From NCBI GenBank assembly GCA_038236905.1, contig JBBRZG010000012.1, positions 1 to 42,388 of the forward strand: a stretch of DNA of 42,388 nucleotides, written 5' to 3'. Numbering within the stretch: the first letter of the stretch is position 1; every line of letters begins with the position of its first letter. The position numbers and the translations under genes are program-made. The stretch is from UKL13-2 sp038236905 (GTDB taxonomy: Bacteria; Pseudomonadota; Gammaproteobacteria; Burkholderiales; Usitatibacteraceae). This document shows, piece by piece, positions 30,111 to 39,170 of this stretch. Below the pieces are notes generated by a model. That model was given only the letters and a program-made list of their open reading frames with translations. It ran no database searches and had not been told where the DNA came from.

Positions 30111-30750
30111 ATTCTGCGGCGGGTCTTTTCGCCCCTAGCCGTGATTCCGTGCCGTTGAGCAGCTTCGTAATGTTTTCCTTATGCCGCCAAACCAGTAGCG
30201 CGCACATCACAATCACCGCGAATAAATACGGCGAACGCGGTGTGTCAATCCCAAACAGCAAAAACGTATAAAACGGCGCAAACACCGACGCGGCGAGCGC
30301 GGCCAGTGACGAGTAACGAAAGAAAAACACGATGATCACCCAAGTCGCCAAGGTTGCCAAGCCCAACCACGGCTGGATCGCCAGCAAAATACCCGCCGCA
30401 GTCGCCACCCCTTTGCCGCCTTTGAATTTAAAAAATATTGGGAACAAATGGCCCAGAAAAACGGCAAGCGCCACGCACGCCAGCGTGATCGGGCCGAGTT
30501 GAAATTGCGCCGCATATTGCTGCGCGATCCATAGCGCAAACCAGCCTTTGGCCGCATCGCCTGCCAGCGTCAGAATCGCAGCTGATTTTTTGCCGGTGCG
30601 CAGCACATTCGTCGCACCCGGATTGCCCGAGCCGTAAGTGTGCGGATCGGGTAGACCGAATAGCTTGCTTACAATCACGGCAAACGAGAGAGAGCCGATT
30701 AAATACGCGATAAAGACTGCCGCGATGCTGGTGATGAGGGGATTTGTCAT
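30109..30750 (-). CDS. plsY: Glycerol-3-phosphate acyltransferase PlsY
   Basis: A 213-residue inner-membrane enzyme that transfers the acyl group from acyl-phosphate to glycerol-3-phosphate, the first step of phospholipid synthesis. It has five to six hydrophobic helices. The conserved motifs are IGSLSFAVIV, TYGSGNPGATNVLRTGKKSA, GHLFPIFFKFKGGKGVAT and a C-terminal RHKENITKLLNGTE. ATG 30750 is preferred over the GTG two codons earlier. It is divergent from folB, which is the common pairing in betaproteobacteria. Confidence 0.95.
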   Translation of the reverse strand: MTNPLITSIAAVFIAYLIGSLSFAVIVSKLFGLPDPHTYGSGNPGATNVLRTGKKSAAILTLAGDAAKGWFALWIAQQYAAQFQLGPITLACVALAVFLGHLFPIFFKFKGGKGVATAAGILLAIQPWLGLATLATWVIIVFFFRYSSLAALAASVFAPFYTFLLFGIDTPRSPYLFAVIVMCALLVWRHKENITKLLNGTESRLGAKRPAAE

Positions 30751-30877
30751 AGTCACTACTCTACAATACGCGGGCAGAATGTTTAAAATCGTATCAAAAA
30801 TAGCGAGTCCGTATGGTCAATACGTTTTCGTCAGCCGGTTAAATTCCTGAATCACCACTTTAAAAAGCAAAATCAAC

Positions 30878-31279
30878 ATGGATACAATTTTCATCCGCGA
30901 AATGCGCGCTGACGCCTGGATCGGCATTTACGAGTGGGAAAAATTGAAGCCGCAAACCCTCGATTTCAATCTCGACATTGGTCTGGACACCCACGCAGCT
31001 GGTGCATCCGACAACATCACCCACACGGTAGACTACGGTAAAGTGGTGGATCGAATCCGCGCCGATTTAAAGGATCAGCATTTCAAATTGTTGGAAGCAT
31101 TGGCCGAGCATATTGCCGGCGTGGTGCTGCATGATTTTAAAGCGCAGTGGATTCAAATCAGCGTCGCCAAAATCGCCCATATGCGCGGTGTCAAGCAGGT
31201 TGGCGTGACCATCACTCGCGAACGTGCGGCGACAGAATTACCCGGGCCGCCAGGACTCGCGGACAGCGGGCGCTCGTAA
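30878..31279 (+). CDS. folB: Dihydroneopterin aldolase FolB
   Basis: A 133-residue enzyme of folate synthesis that cleaves 7,8-dihydroneopterin to 6-hydroxymethyl-dihydropterin and glycolaldehyde. Family motifs are the N-terminal IREMRADAWIGIYEWEKLKP, TVDYGKVVDRI, the active-site glutamate segment KLLEALAEHIAGVVL and ISVAKIAHMRGVKQVGVTI. Length is normal apart from a short proline/glycine-rich tail. The stop is directly followed by the GTG of the DUF2905 gene, so they form one unit. Confidence 0.93.
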   Translation: MDTIFIREMRADAWIGIYEWEKLKPQTLDFNLDIGLDTHAAGASDNITHTVDYGKVVDRIRADLKDQHFKLLEALAEHIAGVVLHDFKAQWIQISVAKIAHMRGVKQVGVTITRERAATELPGPPGLADSGRS

Positions 31280-31480
31280 GTGTTGAAGTGGTTGATCGTC
31301 CTCATCATCGGCATAATCGTCCTCGGCCTGTTCGCGCCGATGTTGTCGAAGCTGGGTCTGTGGCGCTTGCCGGGTGATATCCGTTTTACCTACAAAGGCC
31401 GTGAAATTAATTTACCGATTACGTCCACGATTTTAATTTCGTTGGTGCTGACCTTGGTGATGCGCGTCTTCAAGATTTAG
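31280..31480 (+). CDS. DUF2905 small membrane protein
   Basis: 66 residues, GTG start directly abutting the folB stop. It has two transmembrane helices (LIVLIIGIIVLGLFAPML and TSTILISLVLTLVMRVF) around the conserved loop LWRLPGDIRFTYKGREINLP, which defines the DUF2905 family. The function of the family is unknown. Confidence 0.85.
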   Translation: MLKWLIVLIIGIIVLGLFAPMLSKLGLWRLPGDIRFTYKGREINLPITSTILISLVLTLVMRVFKI

Positions 31481-31579
31481 TATTGATTGTTTTGGCGATG
31501 GATGAGAACTGTCATGGCCGCCGCCGCATTTTTGCAACACTAGCATTGACGGTCTAATCAAGCTGTTTTAGCTTCAAGA

Positions 31580-31945
31580 ATGCCATCAATAAACGAGCCT
31601 AAACTCTCGATGATGCGGGCGGGTATTCATACAAATGTAGCTGGGCATAGTTCATCTGCCCAAGGGTTTATGAATTTAGGAGGCGGCGAAACGCTGCGCG
31701 TACTGTTATCACTGCCGGCGAGCCTTCGACAACTGCCTGGCATGACAGAGCGCAAGCCGGGAATTTTTTACGTGAAGTCCGAGGCCTATTTGCACTTTCA
31801 TGAGTACGCGGCCGGGTCGTTTGCCGATGTAAAACTGAACGGAAACGAGTTCGATAGATTCCCTGTCAAAACCAGACAGGAGCGGGAATTGCTGCTTGCG
31901 CTAGTCGCTAAAGATCGATCAACTTATGGGCAGATTAAGATTTAA
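31580..31945 (+). CDS. Small luciferase-domain-like protein
   Basis: A 121-residue soluble protein. The C-terminal two thirds (PGMTERKPGIFYVKSEAYLH, then FHEYAAGSFADVKLNG, then EFDRFPV) resembles small bacterial proteins annotated as luciferase-domain (DUF5519-like), recognisable by LHFHEDPAGLFADV. No cofactor motif can be read with certainty, and the biochemical role of these bacterial proteins is not known to me. The start is uncertain: no good ribosome site precedes ATG 31580, and ATGs at 31610 or 31613 are possible. Confidence 0.5.
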   Translation: MPSINEPKLSMMRAGIHTNVAGHSSSAQGFMNLGGGETLRVLLSLPASLRQLPGMTERKPGIFYVKSEAYLHFHEYAAGSFADVKLNGNEFDRFPVKTRQERELLLALVAKDRSTYGQIKI

Positions 31946-32026
31946 ATTACGGGGCAGCGAAGATGGTTGTTGCTGTTGCCTTGGCGTAAACACGAGCAGC
32001 GGCTGGAGCCCTAAGGAATTGCATGC

Positions 32027-32452
32027 ATGATTATTGACCCCTCGTTAGCCGCGTTTTTAGCGAACGCGGTGCTGCTCGTGCATGTGGCGGTGGCGACGTT
32101 TGTGGTGGCCGGTTTCGTTGTCGTGGTTGTCGCCAATACCGGGCGCTGGGTGCATTTGCGATGGCTGCGGTGGATCAACGCGCTATGGTTTCGGTTAGCG
32201 CACTTGCTGGCGATTGCGGTAATTGTGGTCGAAGCATGGCTCGGGGTTGTGTGTCCGCTCACCACGCTCGAAATGTGGCTGTGTGATCAATCGGGCGGCA
32301 ACTGCTATCGCGGCGGGTTTGTTGAGCACTGGCTGCACCAGCTGCTTTACTACGACGCACCGCCGTGGGTGTTTGGTCTTGGTTATACGGTATTTGGTGT
32401 GCTGGCGCTGGCGAGCTGGTGGGTTTTCCCGCCGAGATCGAAACCAAGTTGA
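32027..32452 (+). CDS. DUF2784-family membrane protein
   Basis: A 141-residue inner-membrane protein with four hydrophobic segments. The pattern LANAVLLVHVAVATFVVAGF, WLRWINALWFRLAHLLAIAV, then VCPLTTLEMWL and GGFVEHWLHQLLYYDAPPWV is that of DUF2784. Two cysteines in the loop (VVCPLT, NCYRGG) and conserved histidines could bind a cofactor, but the function is unknown. Confidence 0.82.
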   Translation: MIIDPSLAAFLANAVLLVHVAVATFVVAGFVVVVVANTGRWVHLRWLRWINALWFRLAHLLAIAVIVVEAWLGVVCPLTTLEMWLCDQSGGNCYRGGFVEHWLHQLLYYDAPPWVFGLGYTVFGVLALASWWVFPPRSKPS

Positions 32453-32530
32453 ATTGAATGAGTTTTCACCATATCCCGCCGGAAATATACGTTTAGCGCG
32501 CCGGCGGAATAAGATGTTGTTAGTTAATAG

Positions 32531-35248
32531 TTAAACACCAGCCCGTTGCATCGGCGCTTTGAGCGCTTCATTTAGCGTATTGAGGCTCTCCGACAAATGT
32601 GCCTTGGCTTCTTTGCTCATCGGTTTTCCCAGTGCGCCACGAATCTGATTGCTTAACGCGATGGCGTTTTCGCGTTGCAGGCTGCGGGCATCGGCAGGCG
32701 TGTTGCCAGAGGCCTTCAACAGGGCACCAGAGACACGTTTGAGATGCTCGCGCTGCAGATTGCGGCGCATGGACGAAATGTCGCCGCCCGCGCGCAGTTC
32801 AGACCAGATGGCCGCTTGCAGCGTATCGTAAAGATCAGATAGCTTGAGCAGCGTTTCGGGTTTGGCGACTTTGTCCTGCGAATCCAGCAAACGCTGCGCA
32901 ACGGCATCGGCCATCAGAATATCCAGCACGCCTTTTTGCAGATTAAGCACGCCGTTTGCAATGGAGATATCCGGGTTACCGCCGCGACGCTCGAACTGAT
33001 CAACGGCCAGACGCGATACGAACTCTGGCTTCAGCTTGAAACTGTCTGATTTGAAAATCCCATCCGTGACCAGTTTCAGTGCTTCGCGCTGCTTGGCTGC
33101 GGGAGTGGGCTCATAAACCGGGCGCCCTGTGCCCGCATAATCACGCAGATTTCTCACCCCGCCGACGTATTTCGCTGCCAGCGGTGCCACTTGGGTAAGG
33201 GAGCGGAAACCTGCAGTGAACGAGCGGGTCAGGCGTTCGTAGCTCTCGCCATCTTTGAGCTGTAAATTCTGAATGCGATCCCATAATTCACGCGTGAGTT
33301 GCATGCGTTTTTTGTAGTATTCAAGTGGGTCAGAACCCATGTCAAATCGGCTTACTTCAGGATCCATTCCCGGCGCGGCACCACCGGCATCTTCGTCGGT
33401 CGCGTAGGCGAGAAGCGGATTGGTGGTGGCGGTCGCGGCAATTTTGGCCAGGTCCGCTTTCTCGGTTTTTGGGTCTAGCGAGCGATAGGCGTACTCCACG
33501 GCCAAATAATCGTAGGGGCCGAGCGTGGACATCACGTATTCACCCTGTTTTTCGCCCTTGAGCGCAAGATTGAACGGGTTGTAATCCATGACCGAGCCGG
33601 CTAAGCCGCTGACTTTGGTGAAGGCGGGATCTTGGATTTGCTTGACCGAATAAATGGTCGATGAACGGAAGTTGTGACGGAAGCCAAGAGTGTGTCCGAC
33701 TTCATGCATGATGACGTCAAGCACATACGCTTGAGCGACCGCCTCGGCGTCGGGGCTGTCCATATCCATGCCGCGCGCCTCGAGCAAATCCATCGCGAAG
33801 TCCATATCGGCAGATTTTTCCGATGCGTAGTTACAGCTCATGAATAGACTCTGGTCCTTGAGCGTGGCGGAAGAAGCGCCGGCCAGATTGGGATCAAAGA
33901 CGGAAAGCTTGCCCAAATCCTCTGCGACCTGACGACGCGCACCGCGCGCGAATACATCCGACATGCCGATGTCAGCATCCAGAATTTCTCCGGTGCGGGG
34001 GTCTTTGTGGGATGGTCCAATGGCAAAACCCACGTCGGCACCGACAAACCAGCGAATCGAAGCGTGACGGGCGTCCATGGTGTCGAAATCGTCTTTGTCG
34101 GTTTGCTGCTTTACGACAATCGCGTTTTTATAGCCGATTTTTTCAAATGCTTTGTTCCATTCCAAAATGCCATCGGCAACCGATTTTCGATATTTAGCCG
34201 GCACGTTTTTATCTATCCAGTAGGTAATGGGCTCTTTCGGCTCTGAAAGTGTGGCGGCCGGATCTTTTTTCTCCAGACGCCAGCGGTTCACCATGTGAAC
34301 CTTGGTCTTCACTAAAGTGTCTTCAGAGAAATCGGTGTGTGATGATACAAAATGCCCGACACGGCTATCGGCCATGCGTGGTGCCATAGGCTGATCTGGG
34401 AGTTTGGCGAAGCTGTAGTAGAAGCTGACAAACATACTGCGCGGATCTGGTGTGGAATTGGGCGGCGTGGGCGTCGGTACGGGCGAAGGTACCAGCGGCG
34501 GCGCAGATAATTTGGGCACATTAAAATGCGCCTGAACCTGAAGGCCGGTGAGCAACTCGGTGTTGTTCACTTTCGAAAAACTGGTGTTGCGGGTGTCAAG
34601 CGAAAACGGCATGCGATAAGCAAATTCCAGGCGCGTCAGGTAGCCGGGAATATCGGTGAATAACAAGCTGTTGGCTTCAATCAGCACTGCCTTGCTATCG
34701 GTATTCGGTGCAGACGCGGCAACGGCACTGGCCAATAAGCTATCGGAAAAGCCTTCAGCGACAAACTGCGCCTGAGGTGTGCCAGGGGCGGCGTAAAACT
34801 CGGCGTTTTTGGCGATAAGTTGAACCAGGTTACCGATTTTCTTGAACACCACCATCTCGGCACCGCCCATTTGACTACCGTACAGTCCGCGCTCGCCCAC
34901 GCTTTGCGGAATGTTGTAAGTGAAGAAAAACGGTTTATCAAACTGCTCCGGCTTAATCGCGATCCAGACTTTTTCATCTTTTTGATAGAGCGTAAAAAAG
35001 CCCGGAATCTCTTTTGCGTCTTTGATTATTTCTTTAAATGGTCGAGGCGCACCCGGCACGGTGGGCGGCAACACCGCCGGCGTACCAATGCCTGTACCCG
35101 CTGCACCCGGTACTGCGGCGGGAACAGGAGCAGGCATCTGGGCGAGGGTGGTTCCAGACAGCGCCAGCAATATACTTGCCGTGATAATTTTGGTAGAAGC
35201 AAAACCAGAAGATGAGCGTACTGACGAGCGAGCAGATGAGCGTGACAT
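32531..35248 (-). CDS. Secreted zinc-dependent metalloprotease (DUF5117/DUF4953 type)
   Basis: 905 residues with a signal peptide (TKIITASILLALSGTTLAQ) followed by a proline/alanine-rich linker. The central domain has the metzincin-like zinc motif HEVGHTLGFRHNF (about residue 516) with a downstream SVMDYNPFN Met-turn. The N-terminal part (TLYQKDEKVWIAIKPEQFDK, then PFFFTYN) matches DUF5118/DUF5117 regions and the C-terminal part the DUF4953 type. It should be periplasmic or secreted; targets are unknown. It is a single gene with GGAAGG upstream of ATG 35248. Confidence 0.88.
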   Translation of the reverse strand: MSRSSARSSVRSSSGFASTKIITASILLALSGTTLAQMPAPVPAAVPGAAGTGIGTPAVLPPTVPGAPRPFKEIIKDAKEIPGFFTLYQKDEKVWIAIKPEQFDKPFFFTYNIPQSVGERGLYGSQMGGAEMVVFKKIGNLVQLIAKNAEFYAAPGTPQAQFVAEGFSDSLLASAVAASAPNTDSKAVLIEANSLLFTDIPGYLTRLEFAYRMPFSLDTRNTSFSKVNNTELLTGLQVQAHFNVPKLSAPPLVPSPVPTPTPPNSTPDPRSMFVSFYYSFAKLPDQPMAPRMADSRVGHFVSSHTDFSEDTLVKTKVHMVNRWRLEKKDPAATLSEPKEPITYWIDKNVPAKYRKSVADGILEWNKAFEKIGYKNAIVVKQQTDKDDFDTMDARHASIRWFVGADVGFAIGPSHKDPRTGEILDADIGMSDVFARGARRQVAEDLGKLSVFDPNLAGASSATLKDQSLFMSCNYASEKSADMDFAMDLLEARGMDMDSPDAEAVAQAYVLDVIMHEVGHTLGFRHNFRSSTIYSVKQIQDPAFTKVSGLAGSVMDYNPFNLALKGEKQGEYVMSTLGPYDYLAVEYAYRSLDPKTEKADLAKIAATATTNPLLAYATDEDAGGAAPGMDPEVSRFDMGSDPLEYYKKRMQLTRELWDRIQNLQLKDGESYERLTRSFTAGFRSLTQVAPLAAKYVGGVRNLRDYAGTGRPVYEPTPAAKQREALKLVTDGIFKSDSFKLKPEFVSRLAVDQFERRGGNPDISIANGVLNLQKGVLDILMADAVAQRLLDSQDKVAKPETLLKLSDLYDTLQAAIWSELRAGGDISSMRRNLQREHLKRVSGALLKASGNTPADARSLQRENAIALSNQIRGALGKPMSKEAKAHLSESLNTLNEALKAPMQRAGV

Positions 35249-35644
35249 TCGGACAGGTCCTTCCTTATGGGAGAGAGAGTGAGCAAAAAGTAAGTGCTTT
35301 AATGAATTTAACGACCCGCATTGGCGGGCTTATGGTGCGCGGCGGCGCAACATTTTTACTAATTATTAAATTTGCAGCGATCGTGATGCGCAATTATTAT
35401 AGATAGAGTCCTACGTCGCGAATATATTTTATTCTCAGCGGTGAGCGAAGAGATTTCAGACGAAACACTGGAAATAAGGCCAAAACACATAAATCCAACG
35501 ACAGAAAGAACTCTATTTAGATTGAGCAAAATTTCCATCGATATAGGTCATGCAAGACCAACGTGAGTTTAATGCCGAAAAAAAACGGAGGCAAAAGCCT
35601 CCGTTTTTTTATTGGTAACTAAATCAGCTTCGCTAATGACCTTA
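35249..35644. other. Intergenic region between the metalloprotease and erpA
   Basis: 396 bp without a gene I can support. It includes the upstream region of the metalloprotease gene and the erpA terminator at 35582-35607. An open stretch across the metalloprotease start on the plus strand has no ribosome site or family features and is discounted. Confidence 0.5.
35582..35607. terminator. erpA terminator
   Basis: AAAACGGAGGC (35582-35592) and GCCTCCGTTTT (35597-35607) form a perfect 11-bp stem with an AAAA loop. A- and T-runs flank it, so it works in both directions. Confidence 0.88.
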
Positions 35645-35995
35645 CTAGACCGAGAACGATGAGCCGCAACCGCAGGTGCTGCTCGCGTTGGGATTTTTAA
35701 TCACGAACTGTGCGCCTTCCAAGCCTTCACTGTAATCAATCTCCGCGCCAATCAGATACTGGTAGCTCATCGGATCAATTAGCAGGCTCACCCCATTTTT
35801 TTGCATGATGGTGTCATCTTCGTTTGTGACCTCATCAAAGGTAAAGCCATATTGCAAACCGGAGCATCCGCCACCGGTCACGAATACGCGTAGTTTAAGA
35901 TCGTCATTGCCTTCTTCAACAATGAGGGCCTTCACTTTGTCTGCTGCGCTGTCAGTGAAGACGAGCGCTGGTGGAATCATCGACATATCGTTCAT
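35645..35995 (-). CDS. erpA: Iron-sulfur cluster insertion protein ErpA
   Basis: A 116-residue A-type carrier. ATG 35995 is chosen because GGAGAA lies eight bases upstream; four more upstream codons are open. The three cluster-binding cysteines are C44 (TGGGCSGLQYG), C108 and C110 (STCGCGSSFSV). It hands [4Fe-4S] clusters to apo-proteins, including IspH, which is also encoded in this window. It follows bactofilin and DUF6776 genes on the same strand, an order I associate with Burkholderiales. Confidence 0.95.
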   Translation of the reverse strand: MNDMSMIPPALVFTDSAADKVKALIVEEGNDDLKLRVFVTGGGCSGLQYGFTFDEVTNEDDTIMQKNGVSLLIDPMSYQYLIGAEIDYSEGLEGAQFVIKNPNASSTCGCGSSFSV

Positions 35996-36106
35996 GGTGT
36001 TCTCCAAAATAATACTAAAAAGATGCGGTTGATGCGTTAAAAATCAAGATCGTGTTGATTTATAGGAATCCTTAGTCAAGAGCTTTGACGTTCTATCGAA
36101 CTAACT

Positions 36107-36520
36107 TTACTGGCTAGTCCCTACGGCTGGCTTGAATTCAATTACTTTGTCCGTAAAACGGGGCTCTCCTTCATGAATCATACGCCCCATGATGACTGCG
36201 CCGACATGAATCTCTATTGTCTTATAGCTCACATCACCTGTGACGCGGGCTTTGGGAAGCAGTTCAAGATACTCCTTGGCTCTGACCGGACCAGCGACAG
36301 TGCCGTTGACGACGACATGATCAACATCAATTGCGCCCTCGATTTTGGCCATCTCTGACAGCACCAACGTGCCCGGTTTGTCGCCCGCTGATCGAATATC
36401 GCCGATGACGTGGCCGTCAATTCTGAGGCCGCCGGTGAATTCTATATCACCAGTAATCGTGGACCCTACGCCGATTAAACTATCAATCGGGCTTGGTTTA
36501 TTGGTTTTTCCCCAAGACAT
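36107..36520 (-). CDS. Bactofilin
   Basis: A 137-residue polymer-forming cytoskeletal protein. It consists of a single bactofilin (DUF583) beta-helix: IDSLIGVGSTITGDIEFTGG, LRIDGHVIGDIRSAG, GAIDVDHVVVNGTVAGPVRA, ARVTGDVSYKTIEIHVGAVI. Short disordered ends flank it. Bactofilins assemble without nucleotide into filaments at the membrane and affect cell shape or polar organisation. The gene is 11 bp behind the DUF6776 membrane protein, which is a plausible anchor or partner. Confidence 0.93.
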   Translation of the reverse strand: MSWGKTNKPSPIDSLIGVGSTITGDIEFTGGLRIDGHVIGDIRSAGDKPGTLVLSEMAKIEGAIDVDHVVVNGTVAGPVRAKEYLELLPKARVTGDVSYKTIEIHVGAVIMGRMIHEGEPRFTDKVIEFKPAVGTSQ

Positions 36521-36531
36521 AAAAAAACTCC

Positions 36532-37296
36532 TTAAAGGTTAATACTGCGTTGGCTTTTGACATCAAAGCCGGGTAAACCAAGTACGCGTATTTGGACATT
36601 TTTTAACTGAGCGCCCTCTGGAATCTTAAACCGGCCATCGATTTTTTGGTAGTAGCGGAAATCGAGTTCGCCGCCTGCTGCCCGCAAATCCGCGTCGGTG
36701 GGAAAGCTGAGTGCTATTTGCTGCGCGCCTTGCTGAATTCGCGCAATCACTTGGACTTTGCCCTTGAAGTCGAGTTTACGCTGTCCGCCTTGGGTTACCA
36801 ACATACGATAGCGAAATTCGTTTGGCAGTGCGTCTGGCTCGACTTTCAAATTGCTGATGGTCAAGCCTTCCGTCGCTTTGCCTGAAGACATGATGTTGCG
36901 TAGAAACCCCAAATCTTCTTTCAAGTTAGAGTTTTCGTCCTGCAACTGCGTCATATTCTTGGCTAATTCAGCCTGCGACGCCTTTTCTACTTTGAGCTGG
37001 CTTTCGTGCTCGTTCAGTTGGGTTTTAATCGCATCAAAGTTTTCCTGAAGCTTTAGCTTTTCTGCGGTTAAAACGGCAATTTGCTGCTTTGCTTCGTCGC
37101 GGTTAAAGCCGGTAATCCGATAGCTGTTGTCGATAAACCACCACGCGACAGCCGCAGCCACGCCCATCATCAGACCGATACCGCCAAATTTAACGTACCA
37201 CGGCACATGCTGGCGTATTGCCACTTTCTGAGACCGCATACCAATTCTAGCGCGAATTTTTCGGCGTAGACCCCGAAACTTGAAAGTACTCAGCAT
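36532..37296 (-). CDS. DUF6776-type membrane coiled-coil protein
   Basis: A 254-residue protein with a basic cytoplasmic N-terminus and one transmembrane helix (VKFGGIGLMMGVAAAVAWWF). A coiled coil follows at about residues 70-135 (AEKLKLQENFDAIKTQLNEH...), then a periplasmic beta-rich domain (GLTISNLKVEPDALPNEFRY...). The topology and its place directly before a bactofilin gene match the DUF6776 family of betaproteobacteria. A role in cell-envelope organisation with the bactofilin is an inference. Confidence 0.75.
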   Translation of the reverse strand: MLSTFKFRGLRRKIRARIGMRSQKVAIRQHVPWYVKFGGIGLMMGVAAAVAWWFIDNSYRITGFNRDEAKQQIAVLTAEKLKLQENFDAIKTQLNEHESQLKVEKASQAELAKNMTQLQDENSNLKEDLGFLRNIMSSGKATEGLTISNLKVEPDALPNEFRYRMLVTQGGQRKLDFKGKVQVIARIQQGAQQIALSFPTDADLRAAGGELDFRYYQKIDGRFKIPEGAQLKNVQIRVLGLPGFDVKSQRSINL

Positions 37297-37496
37297 GAGA
37301 TCAAATATCGCGCGTCAGCAACGATTACGTAACTTTTCGAGACTGTTTCGACTGCGCTCGGCGGCCAAGATTCAAATAAATCGGGCGTTGATGACAAATG
37401 AGACACCAAGCGAAGATATGCAAAGTAAATTTTTTTAAGCCGCATTCTTCAAACCCCCGACGCAAAAATCACCACGCAGCCACAAGGCTGAACAGG

Positions 37497-37523
37497 GAAA
37501 AAGCCGCACAAGGCGGCTTTTTC
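37497..37523 (-). terminator. rplM-rpsI operon terminator
   Basis: GAAAAAGCCGC (37497-37507) pairs with GCGGCTTTTTC (37513-37523) around ACAAG, downstream of the rpsI stop. A T-run lies on the minus strand. Confidence 0.85.
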
Positions 37524-37557
37524 GCTGGATTGACACCGAACCAACGCGGTATCCGAA

Positions 37558-37950
37558 TTAACGTTTCGAGAACTGTTTACGACGGCGAGCTTTGCGGAAA
37601 CCAACTTTTTTACGTTCAACTTCACGTGCGTCACGCGTTACCAAGCCTGCTTTTGATAGTTGTGGCTTCAACGTTGCGTCGTAGTCGATCAATGCGCGGG
37701 TGATACCGTGCCGTACTGCGCCTGCCTGGCCAGATTCACCGCCACCCAAGACGGTGACCATGATGTCGAACTTGTCGGTGCTACCAACCAACTCTAAAGG
37801 CTGGCGCACGATCATACGCCCAGTCTCGCGAGAGAAATAGATGTCTAATGGTTTGTCGTTCACCACGATCTTGCCGCTGCCTGATTTCATGAAAACACGC
37901 GCTACCGAGCTTTTGCGACGACCTGTTCCATAATTATACTTACCGACCAT
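37558..37950 (-). CDS. rpsI: 30S ribosomal protein S9
   Basis: 130 residues with the complete S9 pattern: YNYGTGRRKSSVARVFMKSG, GGGESGQAGAVRHGITRALI, then DAREVERKKVGFRKARRRKQ and the C-terminal FSKR tail that reaches the P-site tRNA. It lies 24 bp behind rplM in the universal rplM-rpsI operon. Confidence 0.98.
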   Translation of the reverse strand: MVGKYNYGTGRRKSSVARVFMKSGSGKIVVNDKPLDIYFSRETGRMIVRQPLELVGSTDKFDIMVTVLGGGESGQAGAVRHGITRALIDYDATLKPQLSKAGLVTRDAREVERKKVGFRKARRRKQFSKR

Positions 37951-37974
37951 GATGCGATTCCTTAATTTCTAAAC

Positions 37975-38403
37975 TTACAGGGAAAGTTCTTTGGGTTGCT
38001 GGGCAGTATGCGGATGCGTGGCACCAGCGTATACCTTCAGCTTTTTAATCATCGCGTAACCCAAAGGGCCTTTAGGCAGCATGCCCTTTACCGCTTTTTC
38101 CAACACACGCTCAGGGTGTTTTTCCTGGAGCTTGTTGAAGTTGGTTTCATAAATGCCGCCGGGATAGCCAGAGTGACGGAAATACTTTTTGTCCTCAGCT
38201 TTATTGCCTGTGACGCGCAATTTTTCAACGTTTGTCACAACGATGAAATCACCGGTATCTACATGCGGCGTGAATTCAGGCTTGTGTTTGCCGCGCAAAC
38301 GGCGTGCCAGTTCGGAAGCCACGCGGCCTAGAATTTTATCGGTTGCATCAACAACATACCAATCATGCACGACTTCATGCGATTTGGCGGAGAAGGTTTT
38401 CAT
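37975..38403 (-). CDS. rplM: 50S ribosomal protein L13
   Basis: 142 residues from ATG 38403 (MKTFSAKSHEVVHDWYVVDA), the usual L13 length; the open frame extends 23 codons further upstream but lacks family sequence. L13 motifs KILGRVASELARRLRGKHKP and EKAVKGMLPKGPLGYAMIKK are present. It is the first gene of the rplM-rpsI operon. Confidence 0.98.
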   Translation of the reverse strand: MKTFSAKSHEVVHDWYVVDATDKILGRVASELARRLRGKHKPEFTPHVDTGDFIVVTNVEKLRVTGNKAEDKKYFRHSGYPGGIYETNFNKLQEKHPERVLEKAVKGMLPKGPLGYAMIKKLKVYAGATHPHTAQQPKELSL

Positions 38404-38707
38404 GGTTAAAACTCGCTCAAATAAGGTTGGCCGGTATTGCGGTTGCGGCGCGGAAGTATGATGCAAGTGCAACTCGCAATTACCAAAAAATGCCTAAGAA
38501 ATATCGATTGACGGGCGGGAAAGGGGAACCCATCAGAGGAACCCGAAATTGTAATGAATTCAAGGCTTGTTTGTCAATGGCTTTGATGCCGCCATTGTTT
38601 TGGGCGCTACTCGGCTTAGGCTAGGAGCATGGTAACTAATGCCAGCCCTCTATAATTAATGTCACTTACAGTGATATCGACTATTGCGAATATTGAAAAG
38701 GATTGGC
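38404..38707. promoter_or_regulatory. Divergent promoter region, rplM and OsmC-like gene
   Basis: 304 bp between two divergent genes. I see no gene and no recognisable riboswitch or ribosomal-protein leader structure. It must carry the rplM operon promoter (leftward) and that of the OsmC-like gene (rightward, ribosome site AAAAGGA at 38696-38702). Confidence 0.4.
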
Positions 38708-39133
38708 ATGAAAGCGCGCATTAAATGGATAGAGAACGTTGCCTTTTTAGGCGAAACCGAAAGTGGTCACGCCGTCGTTATGGACGGTTCTCCGGAAGCA
38801 GGTGGCCGCAATCTTGGTCCGCGCCCGATGGAAACGGTGCTGATTGGCACCGGTGCATGTAGCGCATTTGACGTTATTCACATTCTGAAAAAAGGCCGAG
38901 AACCGGTCACCGACTGCGTTATAGAGCTGACTGCGGAACGGGCCGAAACAGACCCCAAAGTGTTTACCAAAATTCATTTTCACTACATCGTTACCGGTAA
39001 GGCTTTGGATCGCGCCAAGGTCGCACGCGCAATCCAGTTGTCAGCGGATAAATATTGCTCAGCGACGGCCATGCTGGTGGCGACTGTAAACGTATCACAT
39101 GATTTTGAGCTTATTAATGAGCCCAGTCATTAA
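38708..39133 (+). CDS. OsmC/Ohr-family peroxidase-like protein
   Basis: 141 residues from ATG 38708, following AAAAGGA. The OsmC fold is indicated by NLGPRPMETVLIGTGACSAF, with the first redox cysteine C51, and by LSADKYCSATAML with the second, C117. A central pattern VIELTAERAETDPKVFTKIH leads to FHY. Such proteins reduce organic hydroperoxides through the cysteine pair. The subgroup is the YhfA-like OsmC type rather than Ohr, judging from the FDVIHILKKGR segment. Confidence 0.85.
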   Translation: MKARIKWIENVAFLGETESGHAVVMDGSPEAGGRNLGPRPMETVLIGTGACSAFDVIHILKKGREPVTDCVIELTAERAETDPKVFTKIHFHYIVTGKALDRAKVARAIQLSADKYCSATAMLVATVNVSHDFELINEPSH

Positions 39134-39170
39134 ATGCTCAATGGAGTGTATCCGGCTCAACACACGCGCC

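Noticed and set aside
38404..38472. 23-codon N-terminal extension of rplM
   Set aside because: The extension has no L13 sequence; starting at 38403 gives the standard 142-residue protein.
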